Assembly (NCBI RefSeq): GCF_900116005.1
Contig: NZ_FOYI01000007.1
Coordinates: forward strand, 159,212-223,211
From: Poseidonocella sedimentorum
GTDB lineage: Bacteria > Pseudomonadota > Alphaproteobacteria > Rhodobacterales > Rhodobacteraceae
DNA length: 64,000 nucleotides
Reading direction: 5' to 3'
Shown: positions 9,929 through 18,543 of the stretch, piece after piece
Layout of the letters: every line of letters starts with the position of its first letter
How positions within the stretch are numbered: the stretch's first letter is position 1
The notes under the pieces: model-generated
Seen by the model: only the letters and a program-made list of their open reading frames with translations
What the model was told of the DNA's origin: nothing
Databases searched by the model: none
Translations under genes and position numbers: made by a program

Positions 9929-11470
9929 TCAGTGGAACTTCTTGATTTCTCCGGTTTTCAGACGGCTCAGGTAGCTTTCGAGCTCGGCCTTGACCACCGG
10001 CATCAGCACGTAGAGCGCGATGATGTTGACCACCGCCATGGCGAAGATCGCCGCATCCGAAAAGTCGATCACCGGGCCGAGGCTGGCGGCCGCACCGATC
10101 ACGATGAAGATGCAGAAGATCACCTTGAAGACCAGCTCCTTGGTCCGGCCCTCGCCGAAGAGGAAGGTCCAGGCCTTGAGCCCGTAGTAGGACCAGCTGA
10201 TCATCGTCGAGAAGGCGAAGAGGATCACGGCAAGCGCCAGCACGTACTGGAACCACCCGAAGGAGGAGGAGAAGGCCGCCGACGTCAGCGCCACGCCCTT
10301 GTTGCCGTCCACGGTCTGGATCGTGCTTGCGCCCTCGTCGAGCAGGTAGAGCCCGGTGTTGGGATCGCTCACGAGCTGGCCGGTGATGATGATCACGAGC
10401 GCGGTCATGGTGCAGATCACGACGGTGTCGATGAAGGGCTCGAGCAGCGAGACGAAGCCTTCGGTGATGGGCTCCTTGGTGCGCACCGCCGAGTGGGCGA
10501 TGGCCGCCGAGCCGACGCCAGCCTCGTTGGAAAACGCCGCCCGCTTGAAGCCCTGGATCAGCGCGCCGACAAGACCGCCCGCAACACCGAGCCCGGTGAA
10601 GGCGCCCGAGAAGATCTGGCCGAAGGCCCAGCCGATCTGATCGGCGTTCATGATCAGGATGACGAGCGCGACAAGCACATACATGACCCCCATGAAGGGC
10701 ACGACCTTTTCCGTCACCCGGGCGATGGACTTGAGCCCGCCGACGATCACGGCAAAGACGATGACCGCGAAGATGATCCCGGTGATCCAGCCGGGAAAAT
10801 CGCCGACCACGTTGGCGATCTGGGCGTGGGCCTGGTTGGCCTGGAACATGTTGCCGCCGCCGAGCGCGCCGAGGATACAGAAGATCGAAAACAGGACCGC
10901 GAGGATCTTGCCGCCGGGAATGCCCCGTTCGGCGAAGGCCTTGGTCATGTAATACATCGGGCCGCCAGAGACCGTCCCGTCCGCGTATTCGTTGCGGTAT
11001 TTGACCCCGAGGGTACATTCGGTGAATTTCGAGGCCATCCCCATGAGGCCTGCGAGGATCATCCAGAAGGTCGCCCCCGGCCCGCCGATGCCCACGGCCA
11101 CGGCCACGCCGGCGATGTTTCCGAGCCCGACCGTACCCGACAGCGCGGTGGCGAGCGCCTGGAAGTGGCTCACCTCGCCCGCGTCATCGGGGTCCGAATA
11201 ATCGCCCTTCACCAGCGATATGGAATGCGGGAAGGCGCGGAACTGGATGAAGCCGAAATAGAGCGTGAAGACCGTCGCCGCGACCACCAGCCAGGCCACG
11301 ATCCACGGGAAGGACGTCCCCGGGAAGGGGCTGAAGATGAAATTGACGAACCAGCCGGTCGAGCTGGCGAAGGCGTCATTGATCTGCTGATCGAGGGTTT
11401 GCGCCTGGATCGGTGCCGCGGCGATCGCGGCGAGACCGGCCAGCGCCCCTCGAAGTCTGAAATGTGTCAT
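9929..11470 (-). CDS. sodium:alanine/glycine symporter, AGCS family
   Basis: This 513-residue inner-membrane carrier should import small neutral amino acids (alanine or glycine) with Na+. Family blocks present are ALSGTVGLGNIAGVAVAV, GGPGATFWM, VSGGPMYYMTKAF and NEAGVGSAAIAHSA, the last being the AGCS signature. About ten hydrophobic segments are visible. The N-terminus (GALAGLAAIAAAPIQAQ) resembles a signal peptide, which some proteobacterial members have. It follows a universal stress protein gene on the same strand with a 31-bp gap, so the two are probably co-transcribed. Confidence 0.9.
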   Translation of the reverse strand: MTHFRLRGALAGLAAIAAAPIQAQTLDQQINDAFASSTGWFVNFIFSPFPGTSFPWIVAWLVVAATVFTLYFGFIQFRAFPHSISLVKGDYSDPDDAGEVSHFQALATALSGTVGLGNIAGVAVAVGIGGPGATFWMILAGLMGMASKFTECTLGVKYRNEYADGTVSGGPMYYMTKAFAERGIPGGKILAVLFSIFCILGALGGGNMFQANQAHAQIANVVGDFPGWITGIIFAVIVFAVIVGGLKSIARVTEKVVPFMGVMYVLVALVILIMNADQIGWAFGQIFSGAFTGLGVAGGLVGALIQGFKRAAFSNEAGVGSAAIAHSAVRTKEPITEGFVSLLEPFIDTVVICTMTALVIIITGQLVSDPNTGLYLLDEGASTIQTVDGNKGVALTSAAFSSSFGWFQYVLALAVILFAFSTMISWSYYGLKAWTFLFGEGRTKELVFKVIFCIFIVIGAAASLGPVIDFSDAAIFAMAVVNIIALYVLMPVVKAELESYLSRLKTGEIKKFH

Positions 11471-11501
11471 TGTTGACTGTCCCTGCTTATTTTTTGTCGG
11501 A

Positions 11502-11936
11502 TCATGGAATGATCGTCAGCGCGATCGGGGTGGTCTGGGCGAGGGTCATTGGCACCGAGCCGAAGAAGCGCTTCGACAGCGTGCTCTGACCTTGCCGGCC
11601 CACGACGAGCTGATCGGCCTTTTCCTGAGTGGCAAGGCGCGCCAGCGTCTCGGCCACGTGGCCATATTTGACCGTCCCCGTCACCGTCACCCCGCTCGCG
11701 GCGTATTTCTCCAGCGCCGGATCGATCACCGACGTCTTGGCCCGCTTGAGCTCATCCTCGCGCCGGGCATGGCGCTCTTCGATCTCTTCGGGTGTGAGGA
11801 ATGTGTAGGGCGACCACTCCAGTACATGAGCCACCACGACCGACGCCCCGGCCTTTATGGCCTGATCCATCGCGTATTCGAGTGCACGTACCGCGCTGTC
11901 GCTGCCATCATAGGCAACAACGATTTTCGTCGTCAT
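11502..11936 (-). CDS. universal stress protein, UspA family
   Basis: This 144-residue single-domain Usp has the ATP-binding type nucleotide motif: IVVAYDGSDSAVRALEYA at the N-terminus and VVGRQGQSTLSKRFFGSVPM near the C-terminus, which fits G-2x-G-9x-G(S/T). It is a cytoplasmic dimer by family. I chose the ATG at 11936 because CAGGAGACAGCAG precedes it; the longer upstream frame looks non-coding. It is transcribed ahead of the AGCS symporter, and Usp genes paired with transporters often modulate them, but that is inference here. Confidence 0.9.
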   Translation of the reverse strand: MTTKIVVAYDGSDSAVRALEYAMDQAIKAGASVVVAHVLEWSPYTFLTPEEIEERHARREDELKRAKTSVIDPALEKYAASGVTVTGTVKYGHVAETLARLATQEKADQLVVGRQGQSTLSKRFFGSVPMTLAQTTPIALTIIP

Positions 11937-12330
11937 CTGCTGTCTCCTGCGTCGACTCCCCTTTGGGAGTGTTCGAGATATGCGGGCACCTTGGGGCGCC
12001 AGCGGTGGTGTCGCAGTCTGGCTCCGGGCGGCCGGATCGGCAAACGCCTCCGCCCGTAGCCCTCTCAGCCTCGCACGCAAACCTGTTCAAATCCCGGGGC
12101 CCCAATGCCCCCGCCGCGAGGAAACCACGCGCGTCGGACGGGTGCGGCGTCACTGCACCGTGCCACGAAATTGCCGCAGTTCAATTTATGACTATATCAT
12201 GACCGCGAATTTTAGCAGCATTTTCAAATGCTCGGTGTGAAAGCGATGCAAATTCGCACCGCTTCGCTTAGAAATTGGCCTGCGGCAAGGGGGCGCATGG
12301 CGGGCCCGCGGCTGGGGCGCTGGCCGATCC
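11937..12330. other. gene-free stretch with an imperfect palindrome
   Basis: These 394 bp lie between the usp start and the meaB stop and must contain the usp promoter. At 12241-12264 there is a 24-bp imperfect palindrome matching 20 of 24 positions, centred on AAATTC within an AT-rich patch. No convincing ORF, tRNA or T-tailed terminator was found. Confidence 0.4.
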
Positions 12331-13341
12331 TCAGGCGGGTCCGGCCGGGCCGTTTTCCCCAGCGTCAGGCGCGTCCAGCGCGTCCAGCATGTCGCGCGCG
12401 GCGGCCAGCGGGGCCAGATGCCCCGCCGCGACCTCTGCGCCAAGCGCGGCCATGCGCGCCCGCGCCCCCGGCGTCTCCAACCGCGCCAGAAGCGCCTGCC
12501 GGACCTCTTCGGCAAACCAGTGCCGCGCCTGCTCCGCGCGGGTCTGCGCGAAGACCGACCGCGCCCGGCGCCACTCCAGAAGCCCACGCATCTCACCCCA
12601 GACCGTCTCCAGCCCATCGGCCTCCAGCGCCGAGACGCACAGCGCCTTGGGAAAGTCTTCCGGATCCTGCGGACGGCGGCGCATGAGGCGCAGCGCGCCG
12701 GCGTAGTCGGCCCGCGTCCGCTGGGCGGCGGGTTTGAGCGCGCCATCGGCCTTGTTGACCAGCACCAGATCGGCGATCTCCATGATCCCCCGCTTGACGC
12801 CCTGCAACTCGTCGCCCCCCGCTGGTGCGAGCAGCAGCACAAACAGATCGGACATCATCGACACCATCGTCTCAGATTGCCCCACCCCCACGGTTTCGAT
12901 CAGCACCACGTCGAACCCCGCCGCCTCGCAAAGCGCCACCGCTTCGCGCGTCCGGCGGGCCACGCCGCCGAGGTGGCTCTGCGCCGGAGAGGGGCGGATG
13001 AAGGCGTTCGGCTCGCGCGAGAGGCGCTCCATCCGTGTCTTGTCGCCGAGGATCGAGCCGCCGGTCCGCGCGCTGGAAGGATCAACCGCCAGCACCGCCA
13101 CGCGCAGCCCCTGCCCGGTCAGCATGCAGCCGAACGCCTCGATGAAGGTGGATTTGCCGACGCCGGGCGTGCCCGAAAGGCCGATCCGCACCGCCTGCCG
13201 CCCTGCGCCCGAGACCCGGTCCAGAAGCTCCGCCGCCATGGCCTGATGATCGGCGCGCTGGCTCTCCACCAGCGTGATCGCCCGCGCGAGGCTCCGCCGG
13301 TCGCCCTTCAGGATCTGTTCCGCGAGTGCCGCGATCTCCAT
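12331..13341 (-). CDS. meaB: methylmalonyl-CoA mutase-associated GTPase MeaB
   Basis: MeaB/ArgK-type G3E GTPases protect and reload adenosylcobalamin-dependent acyl-CoA mutases. This 336-residue protein shows the P-loop GTPGVGKST, the AVDPSSARTGGSILGDKTRM segment, the switch region VLIETVGVGQSE and the NKAD guanine-specificity motif. The client mutase (methylmalonyl- or ethylmalonyl-CoA mutase) is not in the window, which is usual in Rhodobacteraceae. It is divergent from hrpB with a 92-bp gap. Confidence 0.93.
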   Translation of the reverse strand: MEIAALAEQILKGDRRSLARAITLVESQRADHQAMAAELLDRVSGAGRQAVRIGLSGTPGVGKSTFIEAFGCMLTGQGLRVAVLAVDPSSARTGGSILGDKTRMERLSREPNAFIRPSPAQSHLGGVARRTREAVALCEAAGFDVVLIETVGVGQSETMVSMMSDLFVLLLAPAGGDELQGVKRGIMEIADLVLVNKADGALKPAAQRTRADYAGALRLMRRRPQDPEDFPKALCVSALEADGLETVWGEMRGLLEWRRARSVFAQTRAEQARHWFAEEVRQALLARLETPGARARMAALGAEVAAGHLAPLAAARDMLDALDAPDAGENGPAGPA

Positions 13342-13433
13342 GCGCCTCTCCTTTTGGCCCGCTTATCCCCCGCGCCCCGCGCCCGCGCAAGCCGCCTCTC
13401 GACCTCGCCCGCGCCCGCGCCCATAACGAGCCC

Positions 13434-15881
13434 ATGGCCGACACGCTCCCGATTCACGCGATCCTCGACGATCTTATCGCCGCCATGGCCGCCGGGCGCC
13501 GCGCCGTTCTGCAAGCCCCGCCAGGCGCGGGCAAGACCACCGTCGTGCCGCTCGCGCTGCTGCGCGCCGGCATCACCAGCGGCACGATCCTGATGCTCGA
13601 ACCCCGCCGCCTCGCCGCCCGCGCCGCCGCCGAGCGGATGGCCGAAAACCTAAGCGAACCCGTGGGCCAGACCGTGGGCTACCGGATGCGCGGCGAGGCG
13701 CGGGTGAGCCGCGCAACACGGATCGAGGTGGTGACCGAGGGCATCCTGACGCGCCGCATCCAGTCGGATCCCGGGCTCGACGGGGTCGGCGCGGTCATCT
13801 TCGACGAGTTTCACGAACGCTCCCTCAACGCCGATTTCGGCCTTGCCCTCTGTCTCGAAATCGCCGGCGCCCTGCGCGATGATCTGCACCTTCTGGCCAT
13901 GTCCGCCACACTCGATGCCGCCCCCGTCGCCGCCCTGATGGACGCCCCGATCCTCACCGCCGAGGGGCGCAGCTTTCCGGTCGAGACGATCTGGATCGAC
14001 GCGCCGCTGCCGCCGCGCACGCGCCTGCCGGAGGCCGCCGCCGATCTGGTCGCCCATGCCGCCGCCGAGACCGCGGGCGACATGCTCGTCTTCCTGCCCG
14101 GCGAGGGCGAAATCCGCCGCACCGCCGCGCTCCTCGGCAAGCGCCTGCCCCCCGATCACGTGGTCCAACCGCTCTTCGGCGCGATGGACTTCTCAAAGCA
14201 GCGCGCCGCCCTCTCCCCGCTCGCCCGGGGCCGCAAGATCGTCCTCGCCACGGCCATCGCCGAGACCTCGCTGACCATCCCCGGCATCACCACCGTGGTC
14301 GATGCCGGCCGGGCCCGCCGCGCGCGTTTCGATCCGGCCAACGGCATGTCTCGCCTCGTGACCGAACGCGTGACCCGCGCCGAAGCCACGCAGCGCGCGG
14401 GCCGTGCGGGCCGCACCGGGCCGGGCCGCGCCTATCGCCTCTGGACCCGCGGCGAAGAGGGCGCGCTCGCCCCCTTCCCGCCGCCCGAAATCGAGACCGC
14501 CGATCTCGCCCCGCTGGCGCTGGACCTCGCGGCCTGGGGGGCCGAACCTGCGGATCTGCCGTTCCTCGCGCAGCCCAACCCCGGCGCTCTGGCCGAGGCC
14601 CGCGCCCTGCTCCGTCTGCTCGGTGCGCTCGATCGCGACGATCGGATCACCGCCCACGGCCGCGCCCTCGCCGCCCTGCCGCTCCACCCGCGCCTTGCGC
14701 ATATGCTGAGCCGGGCGGGCAAGGCCGCCGCCCCGCTCGCCGCCCTTCTGGGGGACCGCGATCCGCTCTCGGGCGCCCCCGTCGATCTCGCGCTGCGCCT
14801 TGAGGCGTTGCAGGACGCAAAGGCCTTCGCCGCCCGCCGCCCCTACGCCCTGAACCGCGGCGCGTTGGAGCGCATCCGGGCCGAGGCCCGCCGCCTCGCC
14901 GCCCTCGCCCCGCCCCCCTCCGGTGAGGCGCTCTCCCCCGCCGCCATGGCCGCGCTCGCCTACCCCGACCGCATCGCCCTCAGGCGCAAGGGCGCCGCGC
15001 CCCGCTACCAACTCTCCTCCGGCTCCGGCGCGGTTCTGGACGAGGCCGACCCGCTCGCCGGCCAGCGCCTCCTTGTCGCAACCTCCCTCGATGGCGACCG
15101 GCGCGAGGCCCGCATCCGCCAGGCCCTCCCCATCGCCGAAACCGAGCTTCGCGCGCTCTTCGGGGATCTCATCGCGTGGGACAGCAGCTGCGCCTGGTCG
15201 CGCCGCTCCCGCCTCGTTGAGGCCCGTCGTCAGGAACGCCTCGGCGCCCTCGCCCTCGATGACCGCATCTGGCAGGACGCTCCGCCCGAGACCATCGCCC
15301 GCGCGCTGCTCGACGGGGTGCGCGACCTCGGCCTGCCCTGGACCGACGCCGCCCGCCGCTTCCAGGCACGGGCGCTCCTCCTGCGCGACTGGGACCAGAC
15401 CGTCCCAGACCTGTCGGACGCGGCCCTCCTGGGGGCGCTCGACGATTGGCTCCTGCCCCACCTCACCGGATTGCGCAGCGCCGAAGACATCCGCGCGCTC
15501 AACCTCCTGCCCGCCCTGCGCGCCATCCTCACCTGGGAGCAGAGCCAGGCCCTCGACCGCACGGTCCCACCCGCCTTCACCACGCCGCTGGGCCGCAAGA
15601 TCCCCATCGACTACTCCGGCGAGCACCCCGCCATCGCCCTGCGCCTGCAGGAAATGTTCGGCCAGACCACGCACCCGACAAGCGCCGGCCGCCCCCTGCG
15701 CATCACGCTGCTCTCCCCGGCCCAACGCCCGGTACAGGTGACGATGGACCTGCCCGCCTTCTGGCAAAACTCCTACGCCGATGTGCGCAAGGACATGCGC
15801 GGCCGCTACCCCAAACACCCCTGGCCCGAAGACCCAAGCCAGGCCGACCCGACGCTCCGCGCCAAGCCGCGCCGCGGCTGA
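13434..15881 (+). CDS. hrpB: ATP-dependent RNA helicase HrpB
   Basis: This 815-residue DEAH-type helicase has the usual HrpB length. Motif I is APPGAGKTT, motif II is DEFHERS (the HrpB form of DEAH), motif III is MSATLDA and motif VI is QRAGRAGRTGPGRAYRLW. The C-terminal HrpB domain continues to IPIDYSGEHPAI and ends with PAFWQNSYADVRKDMRGRYP, a strong HrpB signature. I chose the ATG at 13434 rather than the in-frame start 108 bases upstream, which would overlap the region opposite meaB. Its cellular role is poorly known. Confidence 0.93.
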   Translation: MADTLPIHAILDDLIAAMAAGRRAVLQAPPGAGKTTVVPLALLRAGITSGTILMLEPRRLAARAAAERMAENLSEPVGQTVGYRMRGEARVSRATRIEVVTEGILTRRIQSDPGLDGVGAVIFDEFHERSLNADFGLALCLEIAGALRDDLHLLAMSATLDAAPVAALMDAPILTAEGRSFPVETIWIDAPLPPRTRLPEAAADLVAHAAAETAGDMLVFLPGEGEIRRTAALLGKRLPPDHVVQPLFGAMDFSKQRAALSPLARGRKIVLATAIAETSLTIPGITTVVDAGRARRARFDPANGMSRLVTERVTRAEATQRAGRAGRTGPGRAYRLWTRGEEGALAPFPPPEIETADLAPLALDLAAWGAEPADLPFLAQPNPGALAEARALLRLLGALDRDDRITAHGRALAALPLHPRLAHMLSRAGKAAAPLAALLGDRDPLSGAPVDLALRLEALQDAKAFAARRPYALNRGALERIRAEARRLAALAPPPSGEALSPAAMAALAYPDRIALRRKGAAPRYQLSSGSGAVLDEADPLAGQRLLVATSLDGDRREARIRQALPIAETELRALFGDLIAWDSSCAWSRRSRLVEARRQERLGALALDDRIWQDAPPETIARALLDGVRDLGLPWTDAARRFQARALLLRDWDQTVPDLSDAALLGALDDWLLPHLTGLRSAEDIRALNLLPALRAILTWEQSQALDRTVPPAFTTPLGRKIPIDYSGEHPAIALRLQEMFGQTTHPTSAGRPLRITLLSPAQRPVQVTMDLPAFWQNSYADVRKDMRGRYPKHPWPEDPSQADPTLRAKPRRG

Positions 15882-15913
15882 GACCGGCAAGCAGCGGCCT
15901 CCACCCGGCCCAC

Positions 15914-15954
15914 GCGGGGCGCAAGCCCCGCGCCGCGCGCCCCGGAAGGGGCGC
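15914..15954. terminator. twin tetraloop hairpins between hrpB and tadA
   Basis: Two perfect 7-bp hairpins sit side by side between these convergent genes: GCGGGGC-GCAA-GCCCCGC at 15914-15931 and GCGCCCC-GGAA-GGGGCGC at 15937-15954. Both loops are GNRA tetraloops when read on the plus strand. A short A-run follows on the plus strand; no T-run is present. A bidirectional transcription block is the simplest reading. Confidence 0.5.
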
Positions 15955-15997
15955 AAAACCTCATGTCGTGCGGGCCGGCACGGCCCGCTCCGTTTGA

Positions 15998-16453
15998 TCA
16001 GGGGGACAGCCGGCGTTCTGCAAAGAACCTGCGCAACAGCTCCGCCGAGGCGTCCGCGCCGATCCCGTCATAGACCTCCGGCGCATGGTGGCACTGCGGC
16101 TGGGCAAAGACCCGCGCGCCCTGGGCCACGCCGCCTGATTTGGGATCCGCCGCGCCGTAGTAGAGCCGAGCCACCCGGGCGAATGAAATCGCCGCCGCGC
16201 ACATCGGGCAAGGCTCCAGCGTAACGTAGAGATCCGCGCCCTCGATCCGCTCGCTGCCCGCGGCCGCGCAGGCCGCCCGCAGCGCCAGCACCTCCGCATG
16301 GGCCGTGGGGTCCGACAGCTCCCGCGTCCGGTTTCCGGCCCGCGCGATCACCGCGCCGCCGCGCACAATCACCGCGCCGACCGGCACCTCGCCGCGCGCC
16401 GCCGCGGCGCGCGCTTCCTCAAGCGCTGTATCCATGTAGGAGGTGAAGCCCAT
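15998..16453 (-). CDS. tadA: tRNA adenosine(34) deaminase
   Basis: TadA converts A34 of tRNA-Arg(ACG) to inosine and is essential. The protein (151 residues from the chosen start) has the zinc-deaminase motifs TAHAEVLAL (catalytic Glu) and EPCPMCAAAI. Substrate-loop residues around GNRTRE and a C-terminal LLRRFFAERR helix fit the family. I chose the ATG at 16453 giving MGFTSYMDTALEEA, matching relatives; the next Met is six codons on. It is divergent from the pseudouridine synthase gene by 49 bp. Confidence 0.92.
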   Translation of the reverse strand: MGFTSYMDTALEEARAAAARGEVPVGAVIVRGGAVIARAGNRTRELSDPTAHAEVLALRAACAAAGSERIEGADLYVTLEPCPMCAAAISFARVARLYYGAADPKSGGVAQGARVFAQPQCHHAPEVYDGIGADASAELLRRFFAERRLSP

Positions 16454-16502
16454 GCAGATCTGTCTCTTTCCCTGTCCCGCGATATCCTCTATCGCAACAG
16501 CC

Positions 16503-17378
16503 ATGAGCAAAGACAGCCCCAAAGCCAGCCCCAAAGACGCGGGCGCCACGGACACCCCCGACGGGGATCGCATCGCCAAGGTCCTCTCCCGCGCCGGGAT
16601 CGCCTCGCGCCGGGATGCCGAGCGGATGATCGAGGCCGGGCGGGTTTCGGTCAACGGCAAGACCATCACCCGCGCCGCGCTCAACGTGACCGACCGGGAC
16701 AAGATCACCGTCGATGGCAAGCCGGTCGAGCCGCCGCAGGCCGCACGGCTCTGGCTCTATCACAAGCCCACCGGCCTCGTGACCACCACCCGCGACGAAC
16801 AGGGCCGCAAGACCATTTTCGACGCGCTCCCCGAGGATCTGCCCCGGGTGATGAGTGTCGGCCGGCTGGACCTCAACTCCGAGGGGCTGCTGCTCCTGAC
16901 CAACGACGGCGGCATCAAGCGCCGGCTGGAGCTGCCCTCGACCGGCTGGCTCCGCAAGTATCGCGTCCGGGTCAACGGCCGCCCGCAGGAGGGCGATCTC
17001 GAACCGCTGCGGCAGGGGATCGACGTCGAGGGCACGCGGTTCCAGCCCATGGCCGTCACTCTCGATCGTCAGAAGGGCGCCAATGCCTGGATCACCGTCG
17101 GCCTGCGCGAAGGCAAGAACCGCGAGATCCGCCGCGCGATGGAGGCGATCGGCCTCACCGTCAACCGCCTGATCCGCGTCTCCTATGGCCCGTTCCAGCT
17201 CGGCCAGCTCAAATCCGGCGAGGTGCAGGAAATCCGCCCCCGCGTGCTCAAGGACCAGCTCGGACTGAGCGAGGACGACGCCGAAAAACCCGGCGCCCCG
17301 CCCGCCGGCGGCAAGGCTTCCGCTGGGTCAGGCGGCAAAAAACCGCGCGTGACGCGCACACCGCGCCGCAGAAGCTGA
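16503..17378 (+). CDS. rluB: 23S rRNA pseudouridine synthase, RluB type
   Basis: This 291-residue enzyme of the RsuA/RluB/E/F family isomerises uridine in rRNA, probably U2605 of 23S rRNA. An N-terminal S4 RNA-binding domain (IAKVLSRAGIASRRDAERMI) is followed by the catalytic domain, with the catalytic Asp in VGRLDLNSEGLLLLTNDG and the later block VGLREGKNREIRRAMEAIGL. The C-terminal 35 residues are a basic, disordered tail ending KKPRVTRTPRRRS, probably for rRNA contact. The start at 16503 lies before a low-complexity Lys/Ser/Asp leader. Confidence 0.88.
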   Translation: MSKDSPKASPKDAGATDTPDGDRIAKVLSRAGIASRRDAERMIEAGRVSVNGKTITRAALNVTDRDKITVDGKPVEPPQAARLWLYHKPTGLVTTTRDEQGRKTIFDALPEDLPRVMSVGRLDLNSEGLLLLTNDGGIKRRLELPSTGWLRKYRVRVNGRPQEGDLEPLRQGIDVEGTRFQPMAVTLDRQKGANAWITVGLREGKNREIRRAMEAIGLTVNRLIRVSYGPFQLGQLKSGEVQEIRPRVLKDQLGLSEDDAEKPGAPPAGGKASAGSGGKKPRVTRTPRRRS

Positions 17379-17501
17379 GAATTCTTACCGGTTTTGTTGC
17401 CTTCCCCCGCGCCAAGCGGCTAACGTCTCGGCGGTGCTGGTATTTTGTTTCGGAGAGTCGCAAGGCTCCGTCCGGGTGACACGTGAAACGTGGAGGGACT
17501 T

Positions 17502-17585
17502 ATGAGCGGTGAAGGGTTGCGAAAACTCGCCTTCGCGCTTCTCGTGGCGCTGATCCTCTTTGTCTCCTTTACGGGAGGCGCCTGA
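17502..17585 (+). CDS. 27-residue membrane peptide ahead of xpaC
   Basis: A strong ribosome site (TGGAGGG, seven bases from ATG) opens a 27-codon frame. It starts MSGEGLRKLAF, continues as one hydrophobic segment (about ALLVALILFVSF) and ends TGGA. Its TGA lies one base before the next gene's ATG, and the ribosome site of that gene (GGGAGGCG) is inside its last codons, so the two should be translationally coupled. The charge pattern (Arg/Lys before the helix) predicts a single-pass N-in membrane peptide. It is either a functional small protein of the operon or a leader peptide. No name is offered. Confidence 0.6.
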   Translation: MSGEGLRKLAFALLVALILFVSFTGGA

Positions 17586-17586
17586 G

Positions 17587-18495
17587 ATGGCCCAGCGGTT
17601 CGGCGGCAAGTACAGCCCCTCCGACTCCATTTCGGGCTCCGACTCCGAGCGCCCCACCGGCAAGTCCGCCCCCGGGGCGAGCTTTCAGGGCGCGCGCCGC
17701 ACCCGCGCGGGCGGCCGGGTCAACCTGCTCTTCATCGCGCCGCTCCCGCTGGCCTGGGTTGCCTTCTTTCGTGGCGGGCCAACCGGCCTTGCCCTCACCC
17801 TTCTGGCGCTCGGGCTTTTGCTTCTGGCCGCCTGGCTCACCCGCGAGGGCGTGCGCGCGCATGAGGCCTATGACGCGCGCAAGATCGCCCGCCGCCCCGC
17901 CTTCCCACGCAAGATCGCCGGCGCCGGGCTCACCGGGCTCGGCCTGGCCTGCGCCGCCGTGACCGACAGCGGCATCGCCGGCGCGCTGATCTACGGGCTC
18001 ATTGGCGCCGCGCTCCACGCCTTTGCCTTCGGCCCCGATCCGATGCGCAACAAGGGGATGGAAGGGGTCGATGCCTTCAACAGTGACCGCGTGGCCCGCG
18101 CCGTCGAGGCCGCCGAGCGCGAGCTCGCCGCCATGTCCGACGCCGCCCTGCGCACGCAGGACCGGGGCGTCCTCGCCCGGATCGAAGGCTTTCACGAGAC
18201 CGCAAGGCGCCTGTTCCGCACCGTGGAGGAAGATCCCCGCGATCTCACCGCCGCGCGCCGCTACCTCTCGGTCTATCTCACCGGCGCCAAGGACGCGACG
18301 GTCAAGTTCGCCGACATCTACACCCGCAACCGCGACGCGGAGGCGCGTGCCGACTACTTCGCCCTGCTTGATGATCTCGAGCAGAATTTCGCCGCCCGCA
18401 CCGAAAAGCTCCTGCTCGATGACCGCAGCGACCTCACGGTCGAGATCGAGGTGCTGCGCGAGCGCTTGTCGCGAGAGGGGATCCGGCCAGAATGA
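17587..18495 (+). CDS. XpaC-family membrane protein
   Basis: This 302-residue protein belongs to the XpaC (5-bromo-4-chloroindolyl phosphate hydrolysis) family, usually encoded beside TelA. About 45 polar N-terminal residues are followed by two close hydrophobic hairpins (LLFIAPLPLAWVAFF, LALTLLALGLLLLAAWL; then around residues 110-150). The C-terminal half is a long charged helical domain (DRVARAVEAAERELAAMSD to LRERLSREGI), probably coiled coil and cytoplasmic. The ATG at 17587 is preceded by GGGAGG. It is the second gene of the operon running to 23035. Biochemical function is unknown despite the family name. Confidence 0.8.
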   Translation: MAQRFGGKYSPSDSISGSDSERPTGKSAPGASFQGARRTRAGGRVNLLFIAPLPLAWVAFFRGGPTGLALTLLALGLLLLAAWLTREGVRAHEAYDARKIARRPAFPRKIAGAGLTGLGLACAAVTDSGIAGALIYGLIGAALHAFAFGPDPMRNKGMEGVDAFNSDRVARAVEAAERELAAMSDAALRTQDRGVLARIEGFHETARRLFRTVEEDPRDLTAARRYLSVYLTGAKDATVKFADIYTRNRDAEARADYFALLDDLEQNFAARTEKLLLDDRSDLTVEIEVLRERLSREGIRPE

Positions 18496-18543
18496 TCGCC
18501 CCGCCGCCCGTGATTTTCCCAAGTTCCAACAGTGAGGACCCCG

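Noticed and set aside
9662..11476. 604-codon plus-strand frame
   Set aside because: It is antisense to the AGCS symporter, which has clear family motifs; the plus-strand translation is low-complexity Asp/Glu/His/Arg.
12080..12110. tRNA T-arm-like sequence (GTTCAAATCCC)
   Set aside because: The flanks do not pair into a T-stem and no acceptor or anticodon arm can be built.
14193..15956. 587-codon minus-strand frame
   Set aside because: It is the mirror of hrpB and has no domain signature.
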